Origin: Clostridium peptidivorans
GTDB lineage: Bacteria > Bacillota > Clostridia > Clostridiales > Clostridiaceae
Length of the DNA: 43,363 bases
Assembly: GCF_900205925.1 (NCBI RefSeq)
Contig: NZ_OAOD01000024.1
Span: 1 to 43,363 of the forward strand
Direction: 5' to 3'
This document shows positions 19,650-27,314 of the stretch, one piece after another. A model generated the notes under the pieces. The model saw only the letters and a list, made by a program, of their open reading frames with translations. It did not search any database and was not told the DNA's origin. Both the position numbers and the translations under genes were made by a program. The first letter of the stretch is position 1. Every line of letters starts with the position of its first letter.

Positions 19650-20240
19650 TTAATTGTTTAAAAGTACCATTTTACTTTTTTCGAATTTTTTACCACCTAT
19701 GGTTTTAAGTACAGAATGATATATACCTTCAGATATGGTTTCAGCTAATTGCATAACTGTATAAAGACGAGTATTTTGAAGAACCATAAATTCTAGAGAA
19801 CCAGAAATATTTACAATCCCTGTTATACTTAGATTCCCAACCTCAGGTAAATTTTTATTCATAGCTGAGCCAGGACTCAAGGGCTTTTCTTCAACGCAAA
19901 CTTTACCTATGTTTTGAATACTCCCAAGACAAGCGTCTATAGCTATTATATATGGATTTTTAAATTTTTTATGTATTTCTTCAATTGTTTCACATAAGTT
20001 TTTAGCGTGAACTGGATTTTCTAAGTTCCCATAAATATAAAAATTTTCTCTAGTTAGGAATTTAAGCTTATGTCCAACTAAGGGACCTAAACTATCACCT
20101 GTAGAACGGTCAGAACCTATACATAATAGCACAATAGTTTTATTAGATTTAACTACAGGACTTAAAAATTCACTTAAGGTATCTCTTAAAGAAAATATAG
20201 AAGATGTAACAGATGAATCAAACATAACTCTTTTTTCCAT
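19650..20240 (-). CDS. yyaC: Spore protease YyaC family protein
   Basis: The 196-residue YyaC protein is related to the germination protease GPR. Family segments visible are IGSDRSTGDSLGPLVGHKL (about 42-60), GNLENPVHAKNL, AIDACLGS and PGSAMNKNLPEVGNLSITGIVN. In B. subtilis yyaC is a sporulation gene near parAB. It is one of the few genes here pointing towards oriC. Its SD AGGAGG is within the hairpin at 20248-20284. Whether it cleaves spore proteins is not established. Confidence 0.92.
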   Translation of the reverse strand: MEKRVMFDSSVTSSIFSLRDTLSEFLSPVVKSNKTIVLLCIGSDRSTGDSLGPLVGHKLKFLTRENFYIYGNLENPVHAKNLCETIEEIHKKFKNPYIIAIDACLGSIQNIGKVCVEEKPLSPGSAMNKNLPEVGNLSITGIVNISGSLEFMVLQNTRLYTVMQLAETISEGIYHSVLKTIGGKKFEKSKMVLLNN

Positions 20241-20247
20241 ATAAGCA

Positions 20248-20284
20248 AAACCTCCTGTTTAGGATTATATCCAAACGGAGGTTT
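20248..20284 (-). terminator. Hairpin upstream of yyaC that contains its SD
   Basis: On the minus strand AAACCTCC (20277-20284) pairs with GGAGGTTT (20248-20255), with inner GTTT/AAAC and GGAT/ATCC pairs, followed by TTTTGCTT. It is a terminator for the permease gene ending at 20297, and its 3' arm is the yyaC SD. The same design is seen at 19236-19280. Confidence 0.75.
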
Positions 20285-20296
20285 ATTATACATAAA

Positions 20297-21352
20297 TTAC
20301 AATACATCTACAGATTTTAATACTTTATAAAAAACTACTAAGAAGATACAAAAAAACATTCCAGAGACACCATTTACTTTTAAACCTATAAATATAGCAG
20401 CAATTACAGATACAGGATGTAGGCCTAATGATGCAGACACTATTTTAGGTTCAACGATTTGTCTTACTACAGTTACAACTATATACCATATTAATATTCC
20501 GAAGGCAGTAAAGTAATTTTTAACTATAAAGAAGTAGATTAAAGCTAAAGGAATATATATACCACCAACTCCAAGCACAGGAAGAATATCAAATATAGCA
20601 GCTATAACACTTAGTATACCAGCATATTTTACTTTTAAAACTGTAAATCCAATTAATGTTTCTATAAATGTAATAGAGATTACAAGCAAATATGACATTG
20701 CATAATTTGTAAGCATTTTTTTTGATTCATGAGATATATGAATCAATCTATCTGAATTCTCATTTTCTATAGCATGCAAAAATTTGGTTTTGGCAGAGGC
20801 TAAGTCTCTTGTGAAAAAATACGTTGATATTAAGGTGAATAATACTACCATAAAAAGATAAGGTATATAACTTAAAAATGATATAGTTCCTTGTATTATT
20901 TTCCCTGTAATTAATACAGTTAAATTAGAAATCTTATATATATAAGATGATAAGTTTTTTTCTATAACATTTATGATAGATGAATCTAAATTATTATAAT
21001 ATTGTTCTAAATTTTTAAGAAAGTAGTTTATGGTATCACTATTAGCATTTAAATATAGCTGAATATTTTTAGCTAATTGTATAGCTTCTCTAGTAAGAGT
21101 AAAAATCACAGTATATAAGAGAAATAAAATTACTGCAAAGAAAATCAATGTAACTAACAACGAAGATATTGAGTTTTTTATCTTTAATTTTTCACATATA
21201 AATTTACTTGGTTTTCTTAATATAAGTGCAAAAATTAATGCTAGCACAAAAGGTAATGTATACTGCAAGGTTTTAAAAAAAGTTATAAAAATTAATGTAT
21301 AAATTATAAAGAACAATATTGTTCTATCAAATCGTTGTAAAAACCGTCCCAT
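20297..21352 (-). CDS. AI-2E family transporter (YtvI-like permease)
   Basis: This is a 351-residue polytopic membrane protein of the AI-2E/PerM family. Hydrophobic segments lie near 14-30, 32-48, 64-88, about 155-180, 215-240, 243-265, 270-300 and 310-345, giving the usual seven to eight spans. The family core is LPVLGVGGIYIPLAL and the tail GIYIP...VVRQIVEPKIVSASLGLHPV. Substrates of most members are unknown; some are Na+(Li+)/H+ antiporters, and a spore member, YtvI, exists. It starts 4 bases after the desulfurase stop and its SD GGGAG lies in that gene's end. Confidence 0.85.
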   Translation of the reverse strand: MGRFLQRFDRTILFFIIYTLIFITFFKTLQYTLPFVLALIFALILRKPSKFICEKLKIKNSISSLLVTLIFFAVILFLLYTVIFTLTREAIQLAKNIQLYLNANSDTINYFLKNLEQYYNNLDSSIINVIEKNLSSYIYKISNLTVLITGKIIQGTISFLSYIPYLFMVVLFTLISTYFFTRDLASAKTKFLHAIENENSDRLIHISHESKKMLTNYAMSYLLVISITFIETLIGFTVLKVKYAGILSVIAAIFDILPVLGVGGIYIPLALIYFFIVKNYFTAFGILIWYIVVTVVRQIVEPKIVSASLGLHPVSVIAAIFIGLKVNGVSGMFFCIFLVVFYKVLKSVDVL

Positions 21353-21356
21353 TATG

Positions 21357-22523
21357 TCACTCCCTTTTTAAAAGTTTATATAATGAATTTATAGTATAGT
21401 CGATATGCTCTTTAGTATTAAATAATCCTAAGCTAAATCTTAAAGTTCCAGTAGGAAAGGTTCCTATTGTTTTATGAGCTAAAGGAGCGCAATGAAGACC
21501 AGTTCTAGTCATAATACCAAAATCTCTTTCAAGTAGCATACCAAGTTCAGAAACATCAACTTTGGAAGAGGTTATGGAAATAGTAGGGACATATTTTAAG
21601 TTACTATTATATCCTATAATGCTTATATCATTCATATTTGAAAGTTCTTCTATAAATATTTTAAATAAGCTCTGTTCAGTGTTTTGTATATTACGTAATC
21701 CAAAATTTTCTATAAACTTTAGAGAAGAGAGTAATCCTACTATACCAGGCATATTTAATGTGCCACTTTCAAACTTATCTGGTAAAAAGTTAGGTTGTTC
21801 TGTGTTATAAGACTCACTACCTGTTCCACCTTCTATGAAAGGTGTCATTTCCGCATTAAATTCATCTGTAAGCAAAAATCCTCCTATTCCTTGGGGACCT
21901 AATAGTGATTTATGTCCTGTAAATGCTAATGCACTACAATTAAGATTTTTAAAATCTAAATATAAGTTACCTGCTGTTTGAGCAGAATCTATAATAAAGT
22001 ATATATTCTTTTCTTTGCATATATCACCTATTTCTTTAATAGGTTGTATACTGCCTACAACATTAGAAGCATGGGAAAGGATAATTAACTTAGTATTTTC
22101 TCTTATTGATTCCTTTAAGATATCTATGTCAATAACTCCATTTTCATCGCAATTTATTATGTCAACCTGAATATTTTTGGATTTTTCCATAGATGCTAGA
22201 GGTCTTAATATGGAGTTATGTTCCATTGAAGTAGTAATTATATGCCAGCCATCTTTTATAGATGATTTTAATAAAGTATTTAATGATGTAGTTATATTTG
22301 GAGTGAAAACTACATTTTCTAACTTGTCAAAGTTAAAAAGTTCAGCAAGTTTTAATCTACAATCAAAAACAATTTCACTACTTTTAATTGAGTTTTTATA
22401 AGCGCCTCTGCCAGGATTACCTCCTATTTCAGTCATGTATTTTATCATAGAATCTGTAACTTCATTGGGTTTTGGAAAGGTTGTAGCTGCATTATCTAAA
22501 TATATACTTATAGTAATCACCAT
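21357..22523 (-). CDS. Cysteine desulfurase family, aminotransferase class V
   Basis: This PLP enzyme of 388 residues has the start IYLDNAATTFPKP, PLP-binding Asp in FIIDSAQTAG, Schiff-base lysine in FTGHKSLLGPQG, and the mobile-loop cysteine in RTGLHCAPLAHK. The short form matches the EF2568-like subgroup of NifS/SufS proteins that co-occur with YedF and DUF3343. It could supply persulfide or selenide. The ATG abuts a weak AGG and the in-frame stop just upstream rules out a longer start, so translation initiation is unusual. It is divergent from yedF. Confidence 0.9.
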   Translation of the reverse strand: MVITISIYLDNAATTFPKPNEVTDSMIKYMTEIGGNPGRGAYKNSIKSSEIVFDCRLKLAELFNFDKLENVVFTPNITTSLNTLLKSSIKDGWHIITTSMEHNSILRPLASMEKSKNIQVDIINCDENGVIDIDILKESIRENTKLIILSHASNVVGSIQPIKEIGDICKEKNIYFIIDSAQTAGNLYLDFKNLNCSALAFTGHKSLLGPQGIGGFLLTDEFNAEMTPFIEGGTGSESYNTEQPNFLPDKFESGTLNMPGIVGLLSSLKFIENFGLRNIQNTEQSLFKIFIEELSNMNDISIIGYNSNLKYVPTISITSSKVDVSELGMLLERDFGIMTRTGLHCAPLAHKTIGTFPTGTLRFSLGLFNTKEHIDYTINSLYKLLKRE

Positions 22524-22666
22524 CCTAATTATCTAATAAATTTTGTGTCAATATATTTGTAAAAATAAATTGATATTAATAATTATTTACAAAGTTATAG
22601 TATAATAAAAGTGTTAAATATATTATAAGGTAATTACTATTAAATTTACAAGATAGAGGTGAAAAA

Positions 22667-23251
22667 ATGGATAATATAATAAATTGCAAGGGACTTAATT
22701 GCCCAGAACCTGTAATTAATACAAAAAAGTATTTTGATTCTATTAATCAAGGAGAAGGTACAGTAATAGTAGATAATGAAGTTGCTAAAAATAATATAAT
22801 AAAGTTTGCTAAAAATAATAATTACTTATCAGAAATAATAAAGAAGGAAAGTGAATTATACTATATAAAAGTGGTTAAAGAAGCAGGTAATACAAAAGAT
22901 AAGGATTTATTAAATGATGGGTATACTATTTTAGTTACTACAGATAAATTAGGAGAGGGAAGTGAGGAGTTAGGAAAGATATTAATGAAAAGTTATTTTT
23001 ATGCCCTTTCAGAAAGTGACAAACTTCCAACGGATATAATATTTCTAAACAGCGGTGTTTTTCTTACAACGGAAGGATCTCAAATATTAAATATTTTAGA
23101 GGCTATGAGTAAAAAGGATATAGTTATTTCAAGTTGTGGAACATGTTTAGATTTTTATAATTTAAAGGAAAAGTTAAAATTAGGTGAAATATCCAATATG
23201 TATTTTATAGTTGAGAAAATAAATAATTCTACAAAAGTGATAAAGTTATAA
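22667..23251 (+). CDS. yedF: Selenium-metabolism-associated protein YedF
   Basis: This 194-residue protein has two domains. The N-terminal TusA-like sulfurtransferase domain (1-70) carries the persulfide cysteine in GLNCPEPV (Cys12). The C-terminal DsrE-like domain (about 85-194) contains IVISSCGTCLDFYNLKEKL with paired cysteines. The architecture matches YedF proteins seen with SelD and selenium-dependent molybdenum hydroxylases. SD AGAGGTG precedes the ATG. DUF3343 follows directly. Confidence 0.92.
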   Translation: MDNIINCKGLNCPEPVINTKKYFDSINQGEGTVIVDNEVAKNNIIKFAKNNNYLSEIIKKESELYYIKVVKEAGNTKDKDLLNDGYTILVTTDKLGEGSEELGKILMKSYFYALSESDKLPTDIIFLNSGVFLTTEGSQILNILEAMSKKDIVISSCGTCLDFYNLKEKLKLGEISNMYFIVEKINNSTKVIKL

Positions 23252-23265
23252 ATGGAGTGATAAGA

Positions 23266-23526
23266 GTGACACAGTATTATATTTTAGTTTTTAAAAATAC
23301 ACTTGACTCAATAAAAGCAGAAAAATTTTTAAAAGATAATAGTATAGAGATAACTATAATGCCTACCCCTACAGGAATTACTCAAAGCTGCGGCATAAGT
23401 ATTAAAATAAATCCAGATGATATAGATAAAATAAAAGAATTAATAACAGAAAATAAACTTACAGTAAAGACTGTCTTTGGAAGAGAGGAAAGTGCATATA
23501 GAAGAATATATAATAATGAAGAATAA
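23266..23526 (+). CDS. DUF3343 family protein
   Basis: This 86-residue protein of unknown role has the layout YYILVFKNT, IEITIMPTPTGITQSCGISI and KINPDDIDKIKELI, which is DUF3343. The cysteine in SCGIS is conserved in the family. The GTG at 23266 is chosen because GGAG lies 8 bases before it; an in-frame GTG 9 bases earlier overlaps that SD. It lies 14 bases after yedF. Known neighbours of the family suggest labile selenium or sulfur handling. Confidence 0.83.
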   Translation: MTQYYILVFKNTLDSIKAEKFLKDNSIEITIMPTPTGITQSCGISIKINPDDIDKIKELITENKLTVKTVFGREESAYRRIYNNEE

Positions 23527-23556
23527 TGTTTTATAATTATCAGGGAGGAATATATA

Positions 23557-24402
23557 GTGCATAGTTTTAGCAATATAAGTAGTTTTTTAGATGAGTTAAA
23601 TATATATGGAGCAATTTACACAACTATTAAGATTTTAATCATAATTATTTTAATGTATCTATTAAGGAAGATAGGTAATAGTGCAATAGATAGATTTGTA
23701 AATAAACAAAGTAGTATGAGGTTTTCACTAAATGAAAAGAGATCTAAAACCTTAGGAGCGATACTTAAAAGTATATTAAAATATTCCATATATTTTATAG
23801 GAATATTTATAATTGTAGAGATATTATTTGGAATTAGAGGAATTACGTTTGCAAGTTTTGGTGGCGTGGCCATAGGTTTTGGAGCTCAAAATCTTATAAA
23901 AGACGTAATAAATGGATTTTTTATATTATTTGAGGATCAATATGCTGTGGGAGACTATGTTACTATAGAAGGCAAGGCTGGTATTGTAGAAAGTATAGAA
24001 CTTAGAATAACACGAATAAGAGATTTTAATGGAGATTTACATATAATTCCCAATGGGGCTGTAAGCAATGTAACAAATCATTCAAGAGGAAATGTAAGGT
24101 TTTTGCTTGATATAAGTATTTCAAATGATGAAAGTTTAGATAATGTAATGAATATGATAAAAGAAATTTGCAAGGAATTTAAAATAGAAAATAAAAATGT
24201 AGTAGAGGGCCCAAAGGTTATAGGAGTAACAGCAATGAATGAAACTTCATTTACTATAAGAGTGGCAGGCAAAGCTAAGCCTTTGACACATTGGGATGTT
24301 GAAATAGAGCTAAGGGAAAAAGTAATGTATTTATTAGATAAACAAAATATAAAGAGACCTTATACTAAGATGAAAATAATAAAGGAGGAACAAAATGGTT
24401 AA
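23557..24402 (+). CDS. Small-conductance mechanosensitive channel, MscS family
   Basis: This 281-residue channel opens under membrane tension to release solutes. Three membrane spans appear: about 18-38, 68-90 and the pore helix TM3 about 92-112 (GITFASFGGVAIGFGAQNLIKD, Gly/Ala-rich as in MscS). The beta domain has YAVGDYVTIEGKAGIVESI with the family signature. The start is GTG with GGGAGG 7 bases before. Its 3' end overlaps the next gene by 8 bases. Confidence 0.94.
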   Translation: MHSFSNISSFLDELNIYGAIYTTIKILIIIILMYLLRKIGNSAIDRFVNKQSSMRFSLNEKRSKTLGAILKSILKYSIYFIGIFIIVEILFGIRGITFASFGGVAIGFGAQNLIKDVINGFFILFEDQYAVGDYVTIEGKAGIVESIELRITRIRDFNGDLHIIPNGAVSNVTNHSRGNVRFLLDISISNDESLDNVMNMIKEICKEFKIENKNVVEGPKVIGVTAMNETSFTIRVAGKAKPLTHWDVEIELREKVMYLLDKQNIKRPYTKMKIIKEEQNG

Positions 24403-24613
24403 AATTTTTAATTTAGGAGACATTGTTGAAATGAAAAAAGATCATCCTTGTGGAAGCAAGGATTGGGAAATTATAAGAATGGGAGCAGATATAAAGATAA
24501 AATGCTGTGGATGTGGAAGAATAATAATGCTTCCAAGAAGTAAATTTGAGAAGGATATGAAGAAGGTAGTAAAATGTAATAATGAAGAAAATAAAGAAGA
24601 TATTATAAAATAG
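24395..24613 (+). CDS. DUF951 family protein
   Basis: This 72-residue protein has the DUF951 pattern: FNLGDIVEMKKDHPCGSKDWEIIR, then IKCCGCGRIIMLPRSKFEK. Three cysteines in CCGC plus the cysteine in HPCGS could hold a metal. The family is often fused to, or next to, small-channel genes and usually precedes rpsF in clostridia. The ATG overlaps the channel stop by 8 bases with SD AAAGGAGG, showing translational coupling. Confidence 0.9.
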   Translation: MVKIFNLGDIVEMKKDHPCGSKDWEIIRMGADIKIKCCGCGRIIMLPRSKFEKDMKKVVKCNNEENKEDIIK

Positions 24614-24625
24614 AGATAAAAACTA

Positions 24626-24654
24626 TTGATTTTTATAAAAATAGATGATAAAAT
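24626..24654 (+). promoter_or_regulatory. Promoter of rpsF-ssb-rpsR
   Basis: -35 TTGATT (24626-24631), a 17-bp spacer and -10 TAAAAT (24649-24654) predict a start near 24661, exactly where the structured leader begins. Confidence 0.8.
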
Positions 24655-24660
24655 ATATCG

Positions 24661-24701
24661 GTAGTCCCTGCTGTGAAAATCACAGCCGTAAGTCCAAGGG
24701 G
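24661..24701 (+). ncRNA. S6:S18 ribosomal protein autoregulatory leader
   Basis: The leader RNA has an outer stem CCCT (24666-24669) with AGGG (24697-24700), an inner 7-bp stem GCTGTGA (24670-24676) and TCACAGC (24680-24686), and an asymmetric 3' bulge starting CCG (24686-24688). This matches the CCG bulge bound by the S6:S18 complex, by which those proteins repress their own operon. The SD GGAGGAGG begins right after the outer stem. Confidence 0.85.
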
Positions 24702-24716
24702 AGGAGGTGAAATCTA

Positions 24717-25004
24717 ATGAGAAAATATGAAACTATATTTATACTTAATCCATCATTAGATGAGGAAGCAGTTAAAGCAACTGTGGAAAAATTTAAAGGT
24801 GTTATTGAAAGCAATGGTGGAGCAGTAGAAAATGTTGATTTCTGGGGAAGAAGAAAATTAGCTTATGAAATTAATAAAATAAGCGAAGGTTACTATACAC
24901 TATTTAACTTTAGTGCTGGCCCAGAATTACCAAAAGAATTAGATAGATTATTTAGAATCAATGATTCAGTTATAAGACATATAATAGTTAAAGAAGAAAA
25001 ATAA
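24717..25004 (+). CDS. rpsF: 30S ribosomal protein S6
   Basis: S6 binds the central 16S domain together with S18. The protein has 95 residues. It begins [12 protein letters not shown], and contains [13 protein letters not shown] and [14 protein letters not shown], all standard. It is the first gene of the rpsF-ssb-rpsR operon, controlled by the leader at 24661-24701. Confidence 0.98.
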   Translation: MRKYETIFILNPSLDEEAVKATVEKFKGVIESNGGAVENVDFWGRRKLAYEINKISEGYYTLFNFSAGPELPKELDRLFRINDSVIRHIIVKEEK

Positions 25005-25018
25005 GGTGTGGTGCTAAG

Positions 25019-25456
25019 ATGAATAAAGTAGTTTTAATAGGAAGGCTTACCAAGGATCCAGAGTTAAAATTTACTCCTGGAAATGGTACAGCAGTAGCCA
25101 CCTTTACATTAGCTGTTGATAGAAGATTTTCTAAAGACGGTAATAGAGAAGCGGACTTTGTCCCTGTAGTAGTATGGGGAAAACAAGCAGAATCTACGGC
25201 TAATTACATGAGCAAAGGTAAGCTTATGGGGGTTAGTGGTAGAATTCAAACAAGAAGTTATGAGGCTAAGGACGGAACTAGAAGGTACATAACCGAGATA
25301 GTTGCGGAAGAAGTTCAATTTCTTGAATGGGGAAACAGACAATCCACAGCAGAACCAACTAATGGAGGCTACCCACAGACTGGTATGCCAGGAGGATTTG
25401 ATGGTTCCTATTCCGATGATATCACTCCTATAGATGATGGAGAGATACCATTTTAA
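25019..25456 (+). CDS. ssb: Single-stranded DNA-binding protein
   Basis: SSB coats single-stranded DNA at forks. The protein has 145 residues. The OB fold begins [21 protein letters not shown], with [12 protein letters not shown] and [13 protein letters not shown] short Gly/Pro linker leads to the acidic tail [13 protein letters not shown] that docks partner enzymes. SD is weak (GGTG). It lies between rpsF and rpsR, the conserved order. Confidence 0.98.
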   Translation: MNKVVLIGRLTKDPELKFTPGNGTAVATFTLAVDRRFSKDGNREADFVPVVVWGKQAESTANYMSKGKLMGVSGRIQTRSYEAKDGTRRYITEIVAEEVQFLEWGNRQSTAEPTNGGYPQTGMPGGFDGSYSDDITPIDDGEIPF

Positions 25457-25475
25457 TAATAAAGGAGGGTTGAAA

Positions 25476-25754
25476 ATGAGCAGAGAATCTGGTAGAGATA
25501 GAGATAGAGATAACGGAAACAGAAGATCTTCTGGAAAAATGAGAAGATCAAGAAGAAAAGTTTGTATGTTCTGTGTAGATAAAGCAGAAAGCATTGACTA
25601 CAAAGATATAAACAAATTAAGAAAATATGTAACTGAAAGAGGAAAGATTCTTCCAAGAAGAATTTCCGGAACTTGTGCAAAGCATCAAAGAGCGCTTACA
25701 GATGCAATAAAGAGAGCAAGAAACATAGCTTTATTACCATTCACAACAGAATAA
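25476..25754 (+). CDS. rpsR: 30S ribosomal protein S18, zinc-type
   Basis: The protein has 92 residues. The start is the ATG at 25476 with AAGGAGGG upstream; a longer frame from 25434 overlaps ssb and has no SD. After a basic, Arg/Asp-rich N-terminal tail comes KVCMFC, later GTCAKHQR. The CxxC and CxxH pairs suggest the C+ (zinc-binding) form of S18. It partners S6 in binding 16S rRNA and the leader. Confidence 0.97.
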   Translation: MSRESGRDRDRDNGNRRSSGKMRRSRRKVCMFCVDKAESIDYKDINKLRKYVTERGKILPRRISGTCAKHQRALTDAIKRARNIALLPFTTE

Positions 25755-25775
25755 TAAGGTTTATATAGATTGCTT

Positions 25776-25806
25776 AAAGAAAGGATTTATCCTTTCTTTT
25801 TTTTAT
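25776..25806 (+). terminator. Terminator of the rpsF operon
   Basis: AAAGAAAGG (25776-25784), loop ATTTAT and CCTTTCTTT (25791-25799) are followed by a run of T. It is a classic intrinsic terminator. Confidence 0.92.
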
Positions 25807-25889
25807 ACACAATATAAAGATGTTAAATCATTATTTATTCTGTAATTTTAAACATGTAAGTTTATAAATGGGAAAATAGAATATAATTA

Positions 25890-25918
25890 TTGTAAAATAT
25901 TTATAGTAAACTTATAAT
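25890..25918 (+). promoter_or_regulatory. Promoter of the MazG-like to dnaB cluster
   Basis: -35 TTGTAA (25890-25895), a 17-bp spacer and a perfect -10 TATAAT (25913-25918) are followed by a leader of about 58 bases before the MazG-like gene (ATG 25983, SD AGAGGTG). Confidence 0.72.
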
Positions 25919-25982
25919 TATATTATGTGAATAACTTTAGATAAGTGGGTTTTAACAAAATGGAATTAAAAGAGGTGAAAAT

Positions 25983-26300
25983 ATGAAAAAGGATGATTTT
26001 AATATAATGCATAACATAAAAGTAATAGAGGAACTAAAGGCAGAATTGTTATGTTTAATAGGAGATTTTTTTAGATTATTAACCCGTGGAAGTAATGTAG
26101 CTCAAGAAGCTATACTTGACTGCATTGCAGGAGCAATAACAGTATTATATATATTAGCAGAAAGACTTGGATATTCTTATACTGCAGTAGATGAAAATAT
26201 GAAAAGAAAATTAAAGATGGGAATACTTGAGGAAGATAAAGTAGAAAAGGAAAATAAGGATTTAAGCAGATTATATTCTCATCTTAAGGAAAGGCAGTAA
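25983..26300 (+). CDS. MazG-like family protein
   Basis: This 105-residue helical protein resembles the MazG-like (all-alpha NTP pyrophosphatase-fold) family found in clostridia. Helices are NIKVIEELKAELLCLIGDFFRLL, then QEAILDCIAGAITVLYILAERLG. The EExxE/D metal motifs of active MazG are not clear here, so activity is doubtful. It heads a run with DUF2232 and gdpP. Confidence 0.75.
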   Translation: MKKDDFNIMHNIKVIEELKAELLCLIGDFFRLLTRGSNVAQEAILDCIAGAITVLYILAERLGYSYTAVDENMKRKLKMGILEEDKVEKENKDLSRLYSHLKERQ

Positions 26301-26312
26301 GGTGGAAATAAT

Positions 26313-27302
26313 ATGAAATATCAAAAATATGCTACTAAAAGTACTGTAGAAGCGGGAATTATGACATGTATTATTTTAATTTTAATGTTAATAAATATAT
26401 ACATGCCTATATTTTCATATGTATTAAAGTTTGTTCTTCCAATTCCAGTTACATTATTATATCTAAGACATAATTTAAAGATTACATTCACAGCTTTAGC
26501 TGCAAGTGGTATATTAATTTCTTTAATTAACAACCCGTTATCTGGATTAACTAGTGCAATAATGTTTGGTCTTACGGGTATTGCATTGGGTTATAGCATA
26601 AAAAGAGAATTAAGTGTACCTACCACTATAATAATTTTAGCGTTAGCATCTTTAATAGGTTTTGTTATTGATTTTACTGTATATATAACATTAATTAGTG
26701 GAACAAGTGTAACAAAGTTTATGAGTGAAATTGTTAGGACTATAAATGAATCTATGAATATGAGTATAAGTTTTTATGAGAAAATGGGAATGCCGGCAGA
26801 GCAAATTAAAAGATTTAAAGATATGATAGGCATTTTTACAGTAGATAATATGATAAAGCTTATACCATCAGCTCTTATTATTTCTTCAGTTATATTTGCG
26901 TTTTTAAGTTATATAATTACTCGATTAATACTTAGAAAATTAGGATATAATATAAAACAAATGCCTAAGTTTTCCAAAATGTATGTTGATATAAGATTTG
27001 TAACAATATTAGCTATAATAATGCTTATAGGAATAATACTGATAAGGCTAAATATAACTGTAGGTGAGTATATATCAATTTCTTCGGTATTAATGCTTTT
27101 ATATGCATTTTTATTTGATGGTATAGCACTAGTAACGTATTATCTTAGTAATAAATTCAGTTTATCCAAGGGAGTTATTGTTGCAATAATAATATTTACA
27201 ACAGTTTCTCAATTAGTAACTGTGTATTTAATACTTGGAGTAATAGATATCATTGCAGATTTTAGAAAGCTTGACCCAAATAGGATTTGGAAAACAAGTT
27301 AA
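26313..27302 (+). CDS. yybS: DUF2232 (YybS) multispanning membrane protein
   Basis: This 329-residue membrane protein has about eight hydrophobic spans: about 14-42, 52-70, 75-95, 105-133, 185-208, 228-252, 258-280 and 288-312. It contains family segments TSAIMFGLTGIALGYSIKRE and DGIALVTYYLS. It lies directly before gdpP and rplI, as yybS does in B. subtilis. Function is unknown; a transporter or sensor role near c-di-AMP turnover is inference only. Confidence 0.88.
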   Translation: MKYQKYATKSTVEAGIMTCIILILMLINIYMPIFSYVLKFVLPIPVTLLYLRHNLKITFTALAASGILISLINNPLSGLTSAIMFGLTGIALGYSIKRELSVPTTIIILALASLIGFVIDFTVYITLISGTSVTKFMSEIVRTINESMNMSISFYEKMGMPAEQIKRFKDMIGIFTVDNMIKLIPSALIISSVIFAFLSYIITRLILRKLGYNIKQMPKFSKMYVDIRFVTILAIIMLIGIILIRLNITVGEYISISSVLMLLYAFLFDGIALVTYYLSNKFSLSKGVIVAIIIFTTVSQLVTVYLILGVIDIIADFRKLDPNRIWKTS

Positions 27303-27314
27303 TGGGGGTCCCAT

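Noticed and set aside
25109..25594. Open frame of 161 codons on the minus strand opposite ssb
   Set aside because: It lies entirely across ssb and the rpsR start, has Leu/Ser-rich low-complexity content and no ribosome site.
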